A DNA stretch of 51,414 bases from contig UQPB01000021.1 of the NCBI GenBank assembly GCA_900542835.1, positions 1-51,414 of the forward strand, given 5' to 3'. The DNA is from an uncultured Pelosinus sp. Its GTDB lineage: Bacteria > Bacillota > Negativicutes > Sporomusales > Acetonemataceae. Made by a program: the position numbers and the translations under genes. Positions 9,601-17,119 of this stretch are shown here, in pieces; position 1 is the stretch's first letter, and every line of letters starts with the position of its first letter. The notes beneath the pieces were generated by a model. That model worked only from the letters and a program-made list of their open reading frames with translations, searched no databases and was not told the origin of the DNA.

Positions 9601-10162
9601 AACGGGAGATTTTCTGCAGCAGCATGGTCAGATAATCTTCCGGATCGGTATAGCGGCCGGCGATCAGCCCTTCATAAGCACTATAGACTTCAGCCAGATC
9701 CGCCAGCTTCGCCGCCAGCGGCGACCCTGCCGCCCGCTCCGCCGCCTGCGACAGCAGCTGCGGCTCCACCCGGTATGCCTTGCACTCGCTGATCAGGGAT
9801 GCCATTGTCGCGGCAAAGCTGCGCTGGCGGGCCGCCTGCCGGAATACGGTCAGCTGCTCCTCATGATCGGCCAGCACCTGGCGCAGCAGCATCCGTTTCG
9901 ACAGGTCGCTAAGCGTTTGGCGGGCGGCGCCGCCCGTTTCAAGCAAAACCGCCTGCGCCAGACGGCGAAAGCCGTAAACACGGGCGCGGCAAAAGCCGCC
10001 GCCGCGGGCCAGTTCACGCTCAGCCTCAAAGGTCGCCTGCTCCGGCGTCAGCAGAATAAGCGGCGGACCTAAAGGATCGGTCCGCATTTTATCGCGTATT
10101 TCAGCCAGACAGGCGCTGGTCTTGCCAGCTCCCGCCCGTCCGTATAAGAGACGAATTGCCAT
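6692..10162 (-). CDS. addB: ATP-dependent helicase/nuclease subunit B
   Basis: A 1156-residue partner of AddA. It has an N-terminal Walker A (GRAGAGKT, residues 8-15) and a C-terminal nuclease with IDYKSG (Asp954, Lys956). The four cysteines of the AddB iron-sulphur cluster are present: Cys793, then Cys1117, Cys1120 and Cys1126 in the CxxCx5C pattern. The start was set at the ATG at 10162, which has AGGGAGG directly upstream. The reading frame continues further 5', but that part overlaps the upstream gene and lacks family similarity. The ATG follows the stop codon of the upstream HD-GYP gene by one base, which implies coupled translation. Confidence 0.96.
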   Translation of the reverse strand: MAIRLLYGRAGAGKTSACLAEIRDKMRTDPLGPPLILLTPEQATFEAERELARGGGFCRARVYGFRRLAQAVLLETGGAARQTLSDLSKRMLLRQVLADHEEQLTVFRQAARQRSFAATMASLISECKAYRVEPQLLSQAAERAAGSPLAAKLADLAEVYSAYEGLIAGRYTDPEDYLTMLLQKISRSSLQGATIFVDGFDWFTKQEYTVLGALANAAENLTVSLCLDNCETADRPETDVFYRQAVTAARLRNLAADNELSFSAEAVVQQADPLRRFPAGSLLAYLERSLAGKPADPPALSGTSVVVAEAANRRAEVEAIARDIIRLCRDSGYRWRDAAVLLRDEVNYADSIASVFAAYGIPCFQDRRRPAVHHPLAELLRSAVEAIVERWDYEPVFRALKTGLFPLADEQIDLLENYVLEFGLRGKRWLQPEDWRYMRRWALDEDEEPDAADEQHLAVVNSIRRQAIAPLAALAADLAKAGTAAEYTDRLFAFLLAINAPQTLESWAKEAEAAGDLALAEEHGQLWNAIIGLFDELVDCCGRQVMTLEEYGEILSEGLEGLTLGLIPSGLDHVTVTSLDRTRFLNAKAVYLPGVNEGVLPRRGKADNLLSDEERLRMKELGVELAPGAAAETFAETYLVYFALTRASDYLWVSYSLANEEGEGLQPSPAIVSLRQRLAAVWPGFAVKPLRLEPLPGEEADFLARPRQAVSALAACLRQAGAQPETLSPLWFDVYSACLEDAERKQQLRLALAGLFHVNRESPLTAGLSRQLWLTRGSRMRGSVTAFESFYACPFQHFARFGLRLRERPVFKLEPPGMGLLLHAVVKSFGEAVQRAGRDWGDLDRAETGALCAAIVDELAPRLQNEILLSSAQYRHIQGRIRRTAETVIWRLCEFDRGSCFKPLALEQSFGMGGDSLPPIVLQLGDGIELELAGQIDRLDCAEHNGKSYFLVIDYKSGGAWLELLDVYHGLKLQLLLYLLASCRLGGMLTGAADCLPAGVLYYFLRRPSVTSATYLPPDKVAEKLNAQMKMPGWVLADPDIVRLLDRDINQYSQFLKIGFSPQKGTFYKTTAQYLKEPQQFSLLMRHVEQQCRRAATAILGGDIDLRPFDLAGRTACERCRFRPVCQFDKLLTDNDFTKLPQLDDTTIFSLIGREE

Positions 10163-10163
10163 G

Positions 10164-11555
10164 TTAACCTCCCTGGAACGTTCCGCTGTCAAGCAGCGGT
10201 AAAAAACGCCCGACCAGCTCCGGATCAAACTGCCGTCCGGCGCCCCGCCGCAGCTCGGCAGCTGCCTGTTCGGGGCTGATAGGGCGCCGGTAAGGCCGGC
10301 CTGCCGTCATCACCTCATAGGCGTCGGCAATCGCCAGAACGCGGCACTCCACGGGAATGTCGCCGCAGCGGATTCCCAGCGGATAACCGCCGCCGTCCCA
10401 TTGCTCATGATGCCTGAGTATCAAATCAGCAATCGCCGACAGTGCCGGGACACAGCTGGCAATACGCCAGCCGATCTCACAGTGCTTTTTGATCTTTTCC
10501 CGCTCCTCGGCCGTCAGCTTTCCCGGTTTCAGCAGCAGCCGTTCATCAAGACCGGCAGCGCCGATATCGTGGTAACGCGCCAGCAGCCGGATATTCTCCC
10601 GCTGCTGCGGCGTCAACTGCAATGCCGCCGCCAGTTTAAGCGCATACTCTTCCACCCGCTGCGGATGTCCGTCGTCGCCATAATCTCGTTCCTGCGCCGA
10701 TCGCAGCAGACCGTCGAGAATCACCGGTTCAGAACCGCCGCGCTGCTGTTTTTGTCGATACATCATGTTTTCGGCTTCAGAAAACAGCAGTTCCAAAGAA
10801 GCGGCAGCGCCGCTGGCCTGTCCTACCGCCAAGGCAAGCCTGACGCCGGGCAGCAGCCGGTTGTATTCAGCAATCCCGCGGTCAATCTGCCGGCAGGCTG
10901 CCGCCGTCGCCTCAACGTCCGCAGCGGCCAGGATGACGGCAAACTCGCCGCCGTCAATCCGGGCAATATGGTCGTCCACGCCCAAACTCCGCTTTAGGAT
11001 TTCGGCTACAGCCTGCAAATAGGTATCGCCGGCTTTGCGGCCAAGACTGTTATTAATCAGCCGCAGCCCGTTCAAAGCGCAGACAATCACACCGGCGGCG
11101 CCGCTGGCGGCGCTGCGGTAACGCAGTTCCTGTTCGAAGCAGCGGCGATTGAACAGTCCGGTCAAGGCATCGTAACGGTTAAGCTGCCGCAGCTGCACGG
11201 CAGTCAGTGTCAAATTTGCGGTATCCCGCTCCAGCAGCAGCGGATCTTCACCGCAAACGGTCAGCCCGAATTCACGTCCATAGGGCTTACCGCCATAGTC
11301 GCCTTCATAATAAAATCGCTGCGGTTGCCCGGTTCGCAGCAGCTTCTCCAGCGCCTGGCGGCAGCGCGCAGCCAGCGGCGGCTCATAGGCGGCCTCAATT
11401 GCCGCCCCAGGGGCACGCCGGTCCGGCGGCTGCGGCTGATAGCCGGGACGGCGGTACAATTCGCGAAAAACACCGTTGCAGTCCAGACGGGCCGCCATGT
11501 CGGCGGCAATTTCCAGAACAGCCCTGAGGCCGGCTTCACCAAACCATGTTTTCAT
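10164..11555 (-). CDS. Degenerate GGDEF + HD-GYP phosphodiesterase (c-di-GMP signalling)
   Basis: A 463-residue cytoplasmic protein in three parts: an N-terminal sensor-like region (about 1-140), a GGDEF domain (about 150-290) and an HD-GYP domain (about 300-463). The GGDEF domain keeps DALTGLFNRR, but the signature reads I-D-G-G-E-F, so the metal-binding third residue is Gly and cyclase activity is unlikely. The HD-GYP domain is intact, with YHDIG (His329, Asp330) and HHEQWDGGGYP, so it should hydrolyse c-di-GMP. The ATG at 11555 is chosen because GAGGA precedes it. The longer frame has no ribosome binding site. It is the first gene of an operon with addB-addA, with one base between its stop and the addB start. 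That pairing is unusual. Confidence 0.88.
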   Translation of the reverse strand: MKTWFGEAGLRAVLEIAADMAARLDCNGVFRELYRRPGYQPQPPDRRAPGAAIEAAYEPPLAARCRQALEKLLRTGQPQRFYYEGDYGGKPYGREFGLTVCGEDPLLLERDTANLTLTAVQLRQLNRYDALTGLFNRRCFEQELRYRSAASGAAGVIVCALNGLRLINNSLGRKAGDTYLQAVAEILKRSLGVDDHIARIDGGEFAVILAAADVEATAAACRQIDRGIAEYNRLLPGVRLALAVGQASGAAASLELLFSEAENMMYRQKQQRGGSEPVILDGLLRSAQERDYGDDGHPQRVEEYALKLAAALQLTPQQRENIRLLARYHDIGAAGLDERLLLKPGKLTAEEREKIKKHCEIGWRIASCVPALSAIADLILRHHEQWDGGGYPLGIRCGDIPVECRVLAIADAYEVMTAGRPYRRPISPEQAAAELRRGAGRQFDPELVGRFLPLLDSGTFQGG

Positions 11556-11771
11556 TTCGCATTCCTCGATCAAGCATATAATTTCCGGCGCAGCGGAAAA
11601 GAAAGCAATCCGGTCAACGCCGCTTTCCGGCAATACCGTGTCTATTCGCGATTTGCGCCGGCGGTTCCTGCATCCGGACGGAAAAGCGAATGGATCGGGC
11701 GCATACCGCCGCATACCGGAGCATACTGCATTCTAGTTTACATAACCTCGGTTAATCCCGGTCAACGCACT

Positions 11772-11800
11772 TTGCCTTCCTGTCCGCGATCGTGTAATAT
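11772..11800 (+). promoter_or_regulatory. Probable sigma-A promoter of the c-di-AMP riboswitch transcript
   Basis: TTGCCT (11772-11777) and TAATAT (11795-11800) are separated by 17 bases, directly upstream of the riboswitch aptamer. Confidence 0.55.
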
Positions 11801-11808
11801 ATGGACTA

Positions 11809-11932
11809 CGCCGAACTTCCCAAGGGAACACGGGGGAACCAACCACAGGGGTGAAGCCGCACGACCGGGTTTGATGCCGGTCGGCGGCCGGGATACCTCT
11901 TGTCCCGAACCCGACAGCTAACCCCGGAGGCG
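11809..11932 (+). ncRNA. c-di-AMP riboswitch (ydaO-yuaA)
   Basis: The ydaO signature blocks appear in order: CGCCGAA, AAGGGAACA, GGGGGAACCAA, GGGGTGAA, CCCGAACCCGACAGCTAACC and the closing GGAGGCG that pairs with the 5' CGCC. It precedes a gene for a 3D-domain cell-wall protein, the classic setting for this class. No terminator lies between the aptamer and the start codon, and the ribosome binding site follows within a few bases, so control is probably at translation (inference). The class normally turns genes off when c-di-AMP is high. Confidence 0.93.
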
Positions 11933-11950
11933 ATAAAAGGAGGAACGATG

Positions 11951-12349
11951 ATGACTATTTTGAAAGTGATGCTGATGGCGGTCCTGGCTTTTTCCGCCCT
12001 TACAGGCTCTCTGTTCACGCCCGCATTCGCGGCCGCTCCGGCAAAATATAAAAAAGAACTCAGCGCAGTGGCGACCGCTTATGCGCCCGGGCCTCACGAC
12101 AACGGCAAATGGGGCAACCTTACCCATATCGGCACGCAGGTGAGACCCGGCATTATCGCCGTTGATCCGCGCGTAATTCCCCTGAAATCCAAGGTGTATA
12201 TCGAGTTTCCCGACGGCACCGGCAAATACGCTGTCGCCGAGGATACCGGCGGCGCCATCAAAGGCAACCGCATCGATATTGCCATGTGGACAGTAGCAGA
12301 AGCCTATAAATTCGGCATGCAGGACGTCAAAGTCTATGTCGTAGAATAA
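11951..12349 (+). CDS. Secreted 3D-domain protein (cell-wall lytic type)
   Basis: A 132-residue protein with a signal peptide (about residues 1-28, ending AFA) followed by a single 3D domain. The three conserved aspartates lie in VDPRVIPL, EDTGG and NRIDIAM, the double-psi beta-barrel fold related to MltA lytic transglycosylases. Proteins of this type act on peptidoglycan, often in spore germination or resuscitation. It has no LysM or SH3 domain and is thus a minimal form. AAGGAGG lies upstream. The ATG at 11951 has 7-base spacing and the ATG at 11948 has 4, so the first was chosen. Expression is under the c-di-AMP riboswitch just upstream, and a strong hairpin follows. Confidence 0.88.
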   Translation: MTILKVMLMAVLAFSALTGSLFTPAFAAAPAKYKKELSAVATAYAPGPHDNGKWGNLTHIGTQVRPGIIAVDPRVIPLKSKVYIEFPDGTGKYAVAEDTGGAIKGNRIDIAMWTVAEAYKFGMQDVKVYVVE

Positions 12350-12353
12350 AAGT

Positions 12354-12398
12354 ACAGAAGAGCCCGCGCACCCGGACCGGATGCGCGGGCTCTTCTGT
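12354..12398 (+). terminator. Strong stem-loop after the 3D-domain gene
   Basis: A perfect 17-bp GC-rich stem (12354-12370 with 12382-12398) and an 11-base loop, five bases after the stop codon. The T tract after it is short, but the position and strength suggest a terminator. Confidence 0.75.
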
Positions 12399-12440
12399 GT
12401 CCGGACAGCGCCAATCGTCTGATTCCTTCAAAGATTCTGT

Positions 12441-12469
12441 TTGACAACACCTTTCTGCCATCTTAAAAT
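12441..12469 (+). promoter_or_regulatory. Sigma-A promoter of the Mn2+ riboswitch and ATPase
   Basis: A consensus TTGACA (12441-12446), a 17-base spacer and TAAAAT (12464-12469), placing the start site just before the riboswitch. Confidence 0.8.
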
Positions 12470-12485
12470 AAAAGTAACTCCATAG

Positions 12486-12575
12486 CCTCCAAGGGGAGTA
12501 ACCTTTACGGTACAGTCGTCAGTGCGGGCCTGGAGCCCCGGGTGTGCCGGCAACTTTTGTTGTTGGTAAGACCTT
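12486..12575 (+). ncRNA. Mn2+ riboswitch (yybP-ykoY)
   Basis: Contains the class signature: AAGGGGAGTA (12491-12500), the AGTCGTCA block, and GGTAAGACCTT at the 3' end matching the conserved GCAAGACC element. AAGG at 12491-12494 can pair with CCTT at 12572-12575 to close the aptamer. Those same 3' bases belong to the terminator at 12568-12600, so ligand binding should prevent termination, giving an ON switch. It leads a P-type cation ATPase gene, which fits Mn2+ export. Confidence 0.9.
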
Positions 12576-12600
12576 GCTTTATCAAGCACGGTCTTTTTTT
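12568..12600 (+). terminator. Riboswitch-controlled intrinsic terminator
   Basis: AAGACC (12568-12573) pairs with GGTCTT (12590-12595), and inside it GCTT pairs with AAGC. A run of T follows. The 5' arm overlaps the closing strand of the Mn2+ aptamer. Confidence 0.85.
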
Positions 12601-12670
12601 ATACATAAGCCGGCGGGTAATACGGCAGGCTTAACCGATCCTGTACAAATGAATAAAAGGAGGAACTAGC

Positions 12671-15391
12671 GTGAAAAACCAGTGGTACAAGTTGACTGCA
12701 GCCGATGCCTTGTCGCAATTGCAATCCGACTTGAACCAGGGATTGTCAACCGGTGAGGCTGCCCGGCGTTTAGCCCAGTACGGCTACAACGAATTGAAGG
12801 AAAAGCCGCACGAACCGTTATGGCGGAAATTCTTAAATCAGTTTAAAGATTTTCTGGTGCTGATCCTCATCGCAGCTAGCATCATTTCCGCATTGGTTGG
12901 TGAAGCGGCTGACTCCCTGGTCATTATTGCCATCGTACTCTTAAACGCCGCCCTTGGCGTATTTCAGGAAGCGAAGGCGGAAAAAGCGCTTGACGCGTTA
13001 AAACGCATGAGCGCCCCCAATTCCAAGGTTATCCGCGATGGTCATGTTGTCGTAATTCCGTCGCGCGAACTCGTGCAAGGCGACATTATCCTGCTGGACG
13101 CAGGTGATTATATTCCGGCCGATGTCCGGATACTGGAGTCGTTTAATCTTAAAGTGCAGGAAGCCTCCCTCACCGGCGAATCGGTGCCGGTGGAAAAGGA
13201 AGCCTGCGTACTCGACGGCGAACCGGCCCTGGCCGATCGCGTCAACATGGGCTTTATGAGCACAGTGGCCACCTACGGCCGCGGCAAAGCAGTGGTTATC
13301 GGCACGGCCATGGATACCGAGATCGGTAAAATCGCGTCCATGCTGCAGGCGGTCGAAGAGGAAAAAACGCCGCTGCAGAAAAAGCTCGAAAGCTTTGGCA
13401 AGGGTCTTGGCTTCGCCTGTCTGCTCGTGTGCGCCGTCGTTTTTGTCATGGGCATCTGGGGCGGCCTGCGTGATGGCAAGCTGACCGGCGCCGAAATCCA
13501 GGTCATGTTCATGACCTCCATCAGTCTGGCGGTAGCCGCCATCCCTGAAGGCCTGCCTACGGTGGTTACGATTGTATTGGCGCTTGGCATGCAGCGCATG
13601 GCCAAAAAGAATTCCATTATGAAAAAGCTGCACGCAGTGGAAACCCTGGGCAGCGTTTCGGTAATCTGCTCCGATAAAACCGGCACCCTGACCCAGAATC
13701 AAATGACGGTAGTCAGGGCGTTTGCCGGCAACAAGCTGTTTTCGCTCAGCGGCGAGGGCTATTGTCCCGAGGGACGCCTGACCCGCAACGACGCTCCGGC
13801 GGAGCTGGCGTCTGAGCCGGACGTCTCACTGCTGCTGCAGGGATCGGCGCTGTGCAATGATGCCCGTCTGGAGTATTTGACGGAACAAAACGCCTGGTCG
13901 ATTGTCGGCGATCCCACTGAAGGCGCACTGGTGGTGGCGGCCCGCAAAGCCGGCTACGAGCAGGAGTCACTTGAGCGGCAATATCCCCGTCTGCAGGAAA
14001 TCCCCTTTGATTCCGATCGCAAGATGATGACAACGCTGCATCAGCTGCCGGCGCAGCTGCGGAGCTGCACCAAGGGCGCTCCCGATGTGCTGTTGAGCCG
14101 GTGCTCCGCCATCAGCGTCGACGGCAAACCGCAGCCGATGACCGCGGCCGACAAGGAAGCGATCCAGGCGGCCAACCGGGAAATGGCCTCCCAGGCCCTG
14201 CGGGTGCTGGCGGTAGCGTATCGTGATTTTGACAACGCGCCGGATATGAAGGCTGGCGACGCCGTCGAGTCCGACCTGGTCTTTCTCGGGCTGCTCGGCA
14301 TGATCGACCCGCCGCGCACCGAGGTCAAAGCGGCGGTGGCGCTGTGCAAGACCGCCGGTATCCGCGCGGTAATGATTACCGGTGATCATCCCGACACCGC
14401 TTTTGCCATTGCCAAAGACCTGGGGATTGCCGAAGACACCGCCCAGGTCCGCACCGGCCGCGATCTTGACGCACTGACGCCCGATGAACTGCGTCAGACG
14501 GTTCAGACCGCCAGCGTCTTTGCCCGCGTCTCGCCGGAGCACAAAGTGGCGATTGTCGAGGCTTTGCGCAGCAGCAATCAGATCGTAGCGATGACCGGCG
14601 ACGGCGTCAACGATGCCCCGGCCCTGAAACGGGCCGATATCGGCGTGGCCATGGGCATTACCGGCACCGATGTCACCAAGGAAACGGCGGATATGATTGT
14701 CACCGACGACAACTTCGCCACCATTGTCACCGCGGTGGAGGAAGGCCGTGTCATCTACGCCAACATCAAAAAATTTGTCTATTTCCTGCTGGCCTGCAAT
14801 GCCTCCGAGGTTCTGACCATTTTCTTCGCTATCTTATTCGGCTGGGCAATCCCGCTGCTGCCGATTCAACTGCTGTGGGTCAACCTGGTTACCGACGCGT
14901 TCCCGGCTCTGGCCCTTGGCATGGAGAAAAAAGAGCCGGATGTGATGAAGCAAAAACCGCGGGATCCGGCCGAGCCGCTGCTGACACGCAACCTGAAAAT
15001 TATGATCGCGGTGCAGAGCTTCGCCATTGCCGCCTCGGTCCTGGCGGCATTCCGCTACGGATTGATGGCCTATGGCGGCGACCTTGAGGTTGCCCGCACC
15101 TTCGCCTTTACTATCCTGATTACCACGCAGATCATTTGCGCTTACAACGCCCGTTCCGAGCACTATTCGCCCTTTGCTCTGGGCCTGTTCAGCAATAGCT
15201 ATCTCAATGGCGGCGTGGCCCTGTCCTTTATCCTGCTGCTGCTGTCGCTGTATGGACCGCTGCACGTGATCTTCAAGACAATCGAACCCGGCCTGAATGA
15301 GTGGATGCTGCTGGCACCGCTCTCCTTCGTCCCCTTTATCATCACCGAAATCGCTAAATGGGTTATTAATTCACGCTCGGCGAAAGCCTGA
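12671..15391 (+). CDS. SERCA-like (P2A) cation-transporting P-type ATPase, likely Mn2+/Ca2+ export
   Basis: A 906-residue full-length P2A ATPase. It has the N-terminal cation ATPase domain, the actuator motif LTGESVPVEK, PEGLP in membrane helix 4, the phosphorylated Asp335 in DKTGTLT, and the hinge GDGVNDAPAL. Membrane helices carry the calcium-type ligands: NASE in helix 5 and NLVTD in helix 6. About ten membrane segments are predicted. The start is GTG with AAAGGAGG 7 bases upstream. Family membership alone suggests Ca2+. The Mn2+ riboswitch in front suggests that the regulated substrate is Mn2+, as for Mn2+-exporting P2A pumps under yybP-ykoY control in lactic bacteria. The gene stands alone, followed by a bidirectional terminator. 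Confidence 0.93.
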   Translation: MKNQWYKLTAADALSQLQSDLNQGLSTGEAARRLAQYGYNELKEKPHEPLWRKFLNQFKDFLVLILIAASIISALVGEAADSLVIIAIVLLNAALGVFQEAKAEKALDALKRMSAPNSKVIRDGHVVVIPSRELVQGDIILLDAGDYIPADVRILESFNLKVQEASLTGESVPVEKEACVLDGEPALADRVNMGFMSTVATYGRGKAVVIGTAMDTEIGKIASMLQAVEEEKTPLQKKLESFGKGLGFACLLVCAVVFVMGIWGGLRDGKLTGAEIQVMFMTSISLAVAAIPEGLPTVVTIVLALGMQRMAKKNSIMKKLHAVETLGSVSVICSDKTGTLTQNQMTVVRAFAGNKLFSLSGEGYCPEGRLTRNDAPAELASEPDVSLLLQGSALCNDARLEYLTEQNAWSIVGDPTEGALVVAARKAGYEQESLERQYPRLQEIPFDSDRKMMTTLHQLPAQLRSCTKGAPDVLLSRCSAISVDGKPQPMTAADKEAIQAANREMASQALRVLAVAYRDFDNAPDMKAGDAVESDLVFLGLLGMIDPPRTEVKAAVALCKTAGIRAVMITGDHPDTAFAIAKDLGIAEDTAQVRTGRDLDALTPDELRQTVQTASVFARVSPEHKVAIVEALRSSNQIVAMTGDGVNDAPALKRADIGVAMGITGTDVTKETADMIVTDDNFATIVTAVEEGRVIYANIKKFVYFLLACNASEVLTIFFAILFGWAIPLLPIQLLWVNLVTDAFPALALGMEKKEPDVMKQKPRDPAEPLLTRNLKIMIAVQSFAIAASVLAAFRYGLMAYGGDLEVARTFAFTILITTQIICAYNARSEHYSPFALGLFSNSYLNGGVALSFILLLLSLYGPLHVIFKTIEPGLNEWMLLAPLSFVPFIITEIAKWVINSRSAKA

Positions 15392-15416
15392 GACAGCAAG
15401 ACAACAGCATCCGAAC

Positions 15417-15449
15417 AAAAACGGCATGGAGCCTGTCCATGCCGTTTTT
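15417..15449. terminator. Bidirectional terminator between ATPase and pyrD
   Basis: A 13-bp stem (15417-15429 with 15437-15449) with A5 and T5 ends and a 7-base loop, between two converging genes. Confidence 0.92.
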
Positions 15450-15457
15450 ATTTGCAA

Positions 15458-16369
15458 TTATTCCGGTCGCGCCGCGCCGATCAGATCGGCGACGCTGCCG
15501 ATGCCGTTAGCTGCGAGATAGGCCTCCAGGCCTTCAATAACCATCGGCAGCGCCTGCGGATTGGCAAAGGCGGCGGTGCCGACCTGCACCGCCGCGGCCC
15601 CTGCCAGCAAATACTCCAGCGCGTCCTCAGCGGTGGCGATACCGCCGGCACCGATAACGGGAATGGATACCGCAGCGGCTATCTGATAAACCATCCGCAG
15701 AATCACCGGCATAACCGCCGGACCGGATAAGCCGCCGACAATGTTGGCCAGCACCGGCCGTCGCGTCCGGGTATCGATCTTCATGCCGAGCAGCGTATTA
15801 GCCACACAGAGACAGTCCGCTCCCGCCGCCTCGGCAGTCAGGGCCATCGCCGTCATATCGCCGACATTTGGACTGAGCTTTACGATTACATATTTGGCGG
15901 TAGCGGCCCGCACCGCGGCTACGACCGCGGCAAGCTGCTGCGCGTCGGCGGCGAACACCTTGCCGCCGCAGGCGACATTAGGGCAGGATACGTTAACCTC
16001 AATCGCGGCAATAGCGGCGACGGCATCGAGCTTACGGGCCAAAGCGGCAAACTCATCCAGGGTATGGCCGGCGATACTGATGATCAGCGGCGGCGTCAGA
16101 GCCGTCAAGCGCGGCATCTCCTCCCGCAGGAAATGCTCAACGCCGGCGTTCTGCAGTCCGACGCTGTTGAGCATACCGGCAGCCGTTTCCGCCACCCGCG
16201 GTGTCGGATTACCTGCCCGCGCGGCCAGGGTTACCGTTTTAGCGACCACAGCGCCCAGACGGTTGACATCATAAAAGCGGGCCGCGCTTTCAACCGTAAA
16301 CGTTCCCGCGGCCGGCATAACCGGGTTCTCCAGGCGCAGTCGCCCTAAATTGACAGCCAGTCGGCTCAT
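15458..16369 (-). CDS. pyrD: Dihydroorotate dehydrogenase B, catalytic subunit
   Basis: A 303-residue FMN enzyme of the class 1B type, oxidising dihydroorotate to orotate in pyrimidine synthesis. Key features are GNPTPRVAET, GMLNSVGLQN, the active-site cysteine Cys129 in NVSCPN, KLSPNVGD, and the phosphate-binding VIGAGGIATAEDALE and VQVGTA. The ATG at 16369 is preferred because GGAG is correctly spaced. An in-frame GTG at 16396 lacks a ribosome binding site. Class 1B enzymes work with the electron-transfer subunit PyrK, but no pyrK or other pyr gene is in this window, so the gene is a single unit here. It may be a second copy. Confidence 0.92.
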   Translation of the reverse strand: MSRLAVNLGRLRLENPVMPAAGTFTVESAARFYDVNRLGAVVAKTVTLAARAGNPTPRVAETAAGMLNSVGLQNAGVEHFLREEMPRLTALTPPLIISIAGHTLDEFAALARKLDAVAAIAAIEVNVSCPNVACGGKVFAADAQQLAAVVAAVRAATAKYVIVKLSPNVGDMTAMALTAEAAGADCLCVANTLLGMKIDTRTRRPVLANIVGGLSGPAVMPVILRMVYQIAAAVSIPVIGAGGIATAEDALEYLLAGAAAVQVGTAAFANPQALPMVIEGLEAYLAANGIGSVADLIGAARPE

Positions 16370-16585
16370 TGCCACCACTCCATTCTTGATCACCACTGAT
16401 TAATTCACACAGCGCAAACTGACTGGTTTACTTAATCCGCGGTGGGCTTGCTTACCGCAATTCATGATTCTATTATTTAATGTTATATTGTATAGTAAAT
16501 GAAAAAGTTTGTCTATCAGAACAGGAGAAATTCAAGATACTGCGAATAGTTACCGTAAACCAGCCGAAAGGAACGGAGTGAAGAG

Positions 16586-17119
16586 ATGTATAGATTTAAA
16601 GCGACAGAACCGGATGAGCGATTTAGCTGGCAATGCCTTGGCGATATCAGTGCCGGCAGAGTCAATCTCGGCCACGATATGCCGGTACTGGTGTACCGCC
16701 TGTTCCAGTTTACGCTGCGCGACGTGCTTAACCGTGAATACGGCTGCGGACAGGCCAGTCATCTGCTGCGGGAAGCCGGCCGGCTGGCCGGCGGTGAATT
16801 TTGCAAAAATCTGCTCGATAAGAGCCTTGACTTCAATGAATTTATCGCTCAATTGCAGAAAAAATTAGCGGAGCTGCGCATCGGCATTTTGCGGCTGGAA
16901 TCGGCGGATATGGAAAAGCTGGAATTTATTCTTACTGTTGAAGAGGATCTTGACTGCTCCGGCCTGCCGATTACCGAGGAGTCGGTATGCGATTATGATG
17001 AGGGATTTATTGCCGGCATACTAAATGAATATACCGGCAAACAGTTTACCGCCAAAGAAATTGATTGCTGGGCGGCCGGCGACCGTACCTGCCGTTTTCA
17101 TGTGACCTGCCATGGCTGA
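16586..17119 (+). CDS. V4R-domain sensor protein with zinc-site cysteines
   Basis: A 177-residue soluble protein consisting of a V4R (4-vinyl reductase) domain, the fold that binds small molecules in regulators such as DmpR, XylR and MopR. The C-terminal half shows Cys135, Glu158, Cys161 and Cys169. These spacings (23, 3 and 8 residues) match the zinc ligands described for MopR (C155, E178, C181, C189). There is no DNA-binding domain. GGAG lies 7 bases before the ATG. The stop overlaps the next gene (a SiaA-like phosphatase) by 8 bases, so the two are translated together and probably act together: V4R could sense a ligand and control the phosphatase. Ligand unknown. The 216 bases upstream hold AT-rich promoter-like sequence around 16465-16500. 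Confidence 0.85.
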   Translation: MYRFKATEPDERFSWQCLGDISAGRVNLGHDMPVLVYRLFQFTLRDVLNREYGCGQASHLLREAGRLAGGEFCKNLLDKSLDFNEFIAQLQKKLAELRIGILRLESADMEKLEFILTVEEDLDCSGLPITEESVCDYDEGFIAGILNEYTGKQFTAKEIDCWAAGDRTCRFHVTCHG

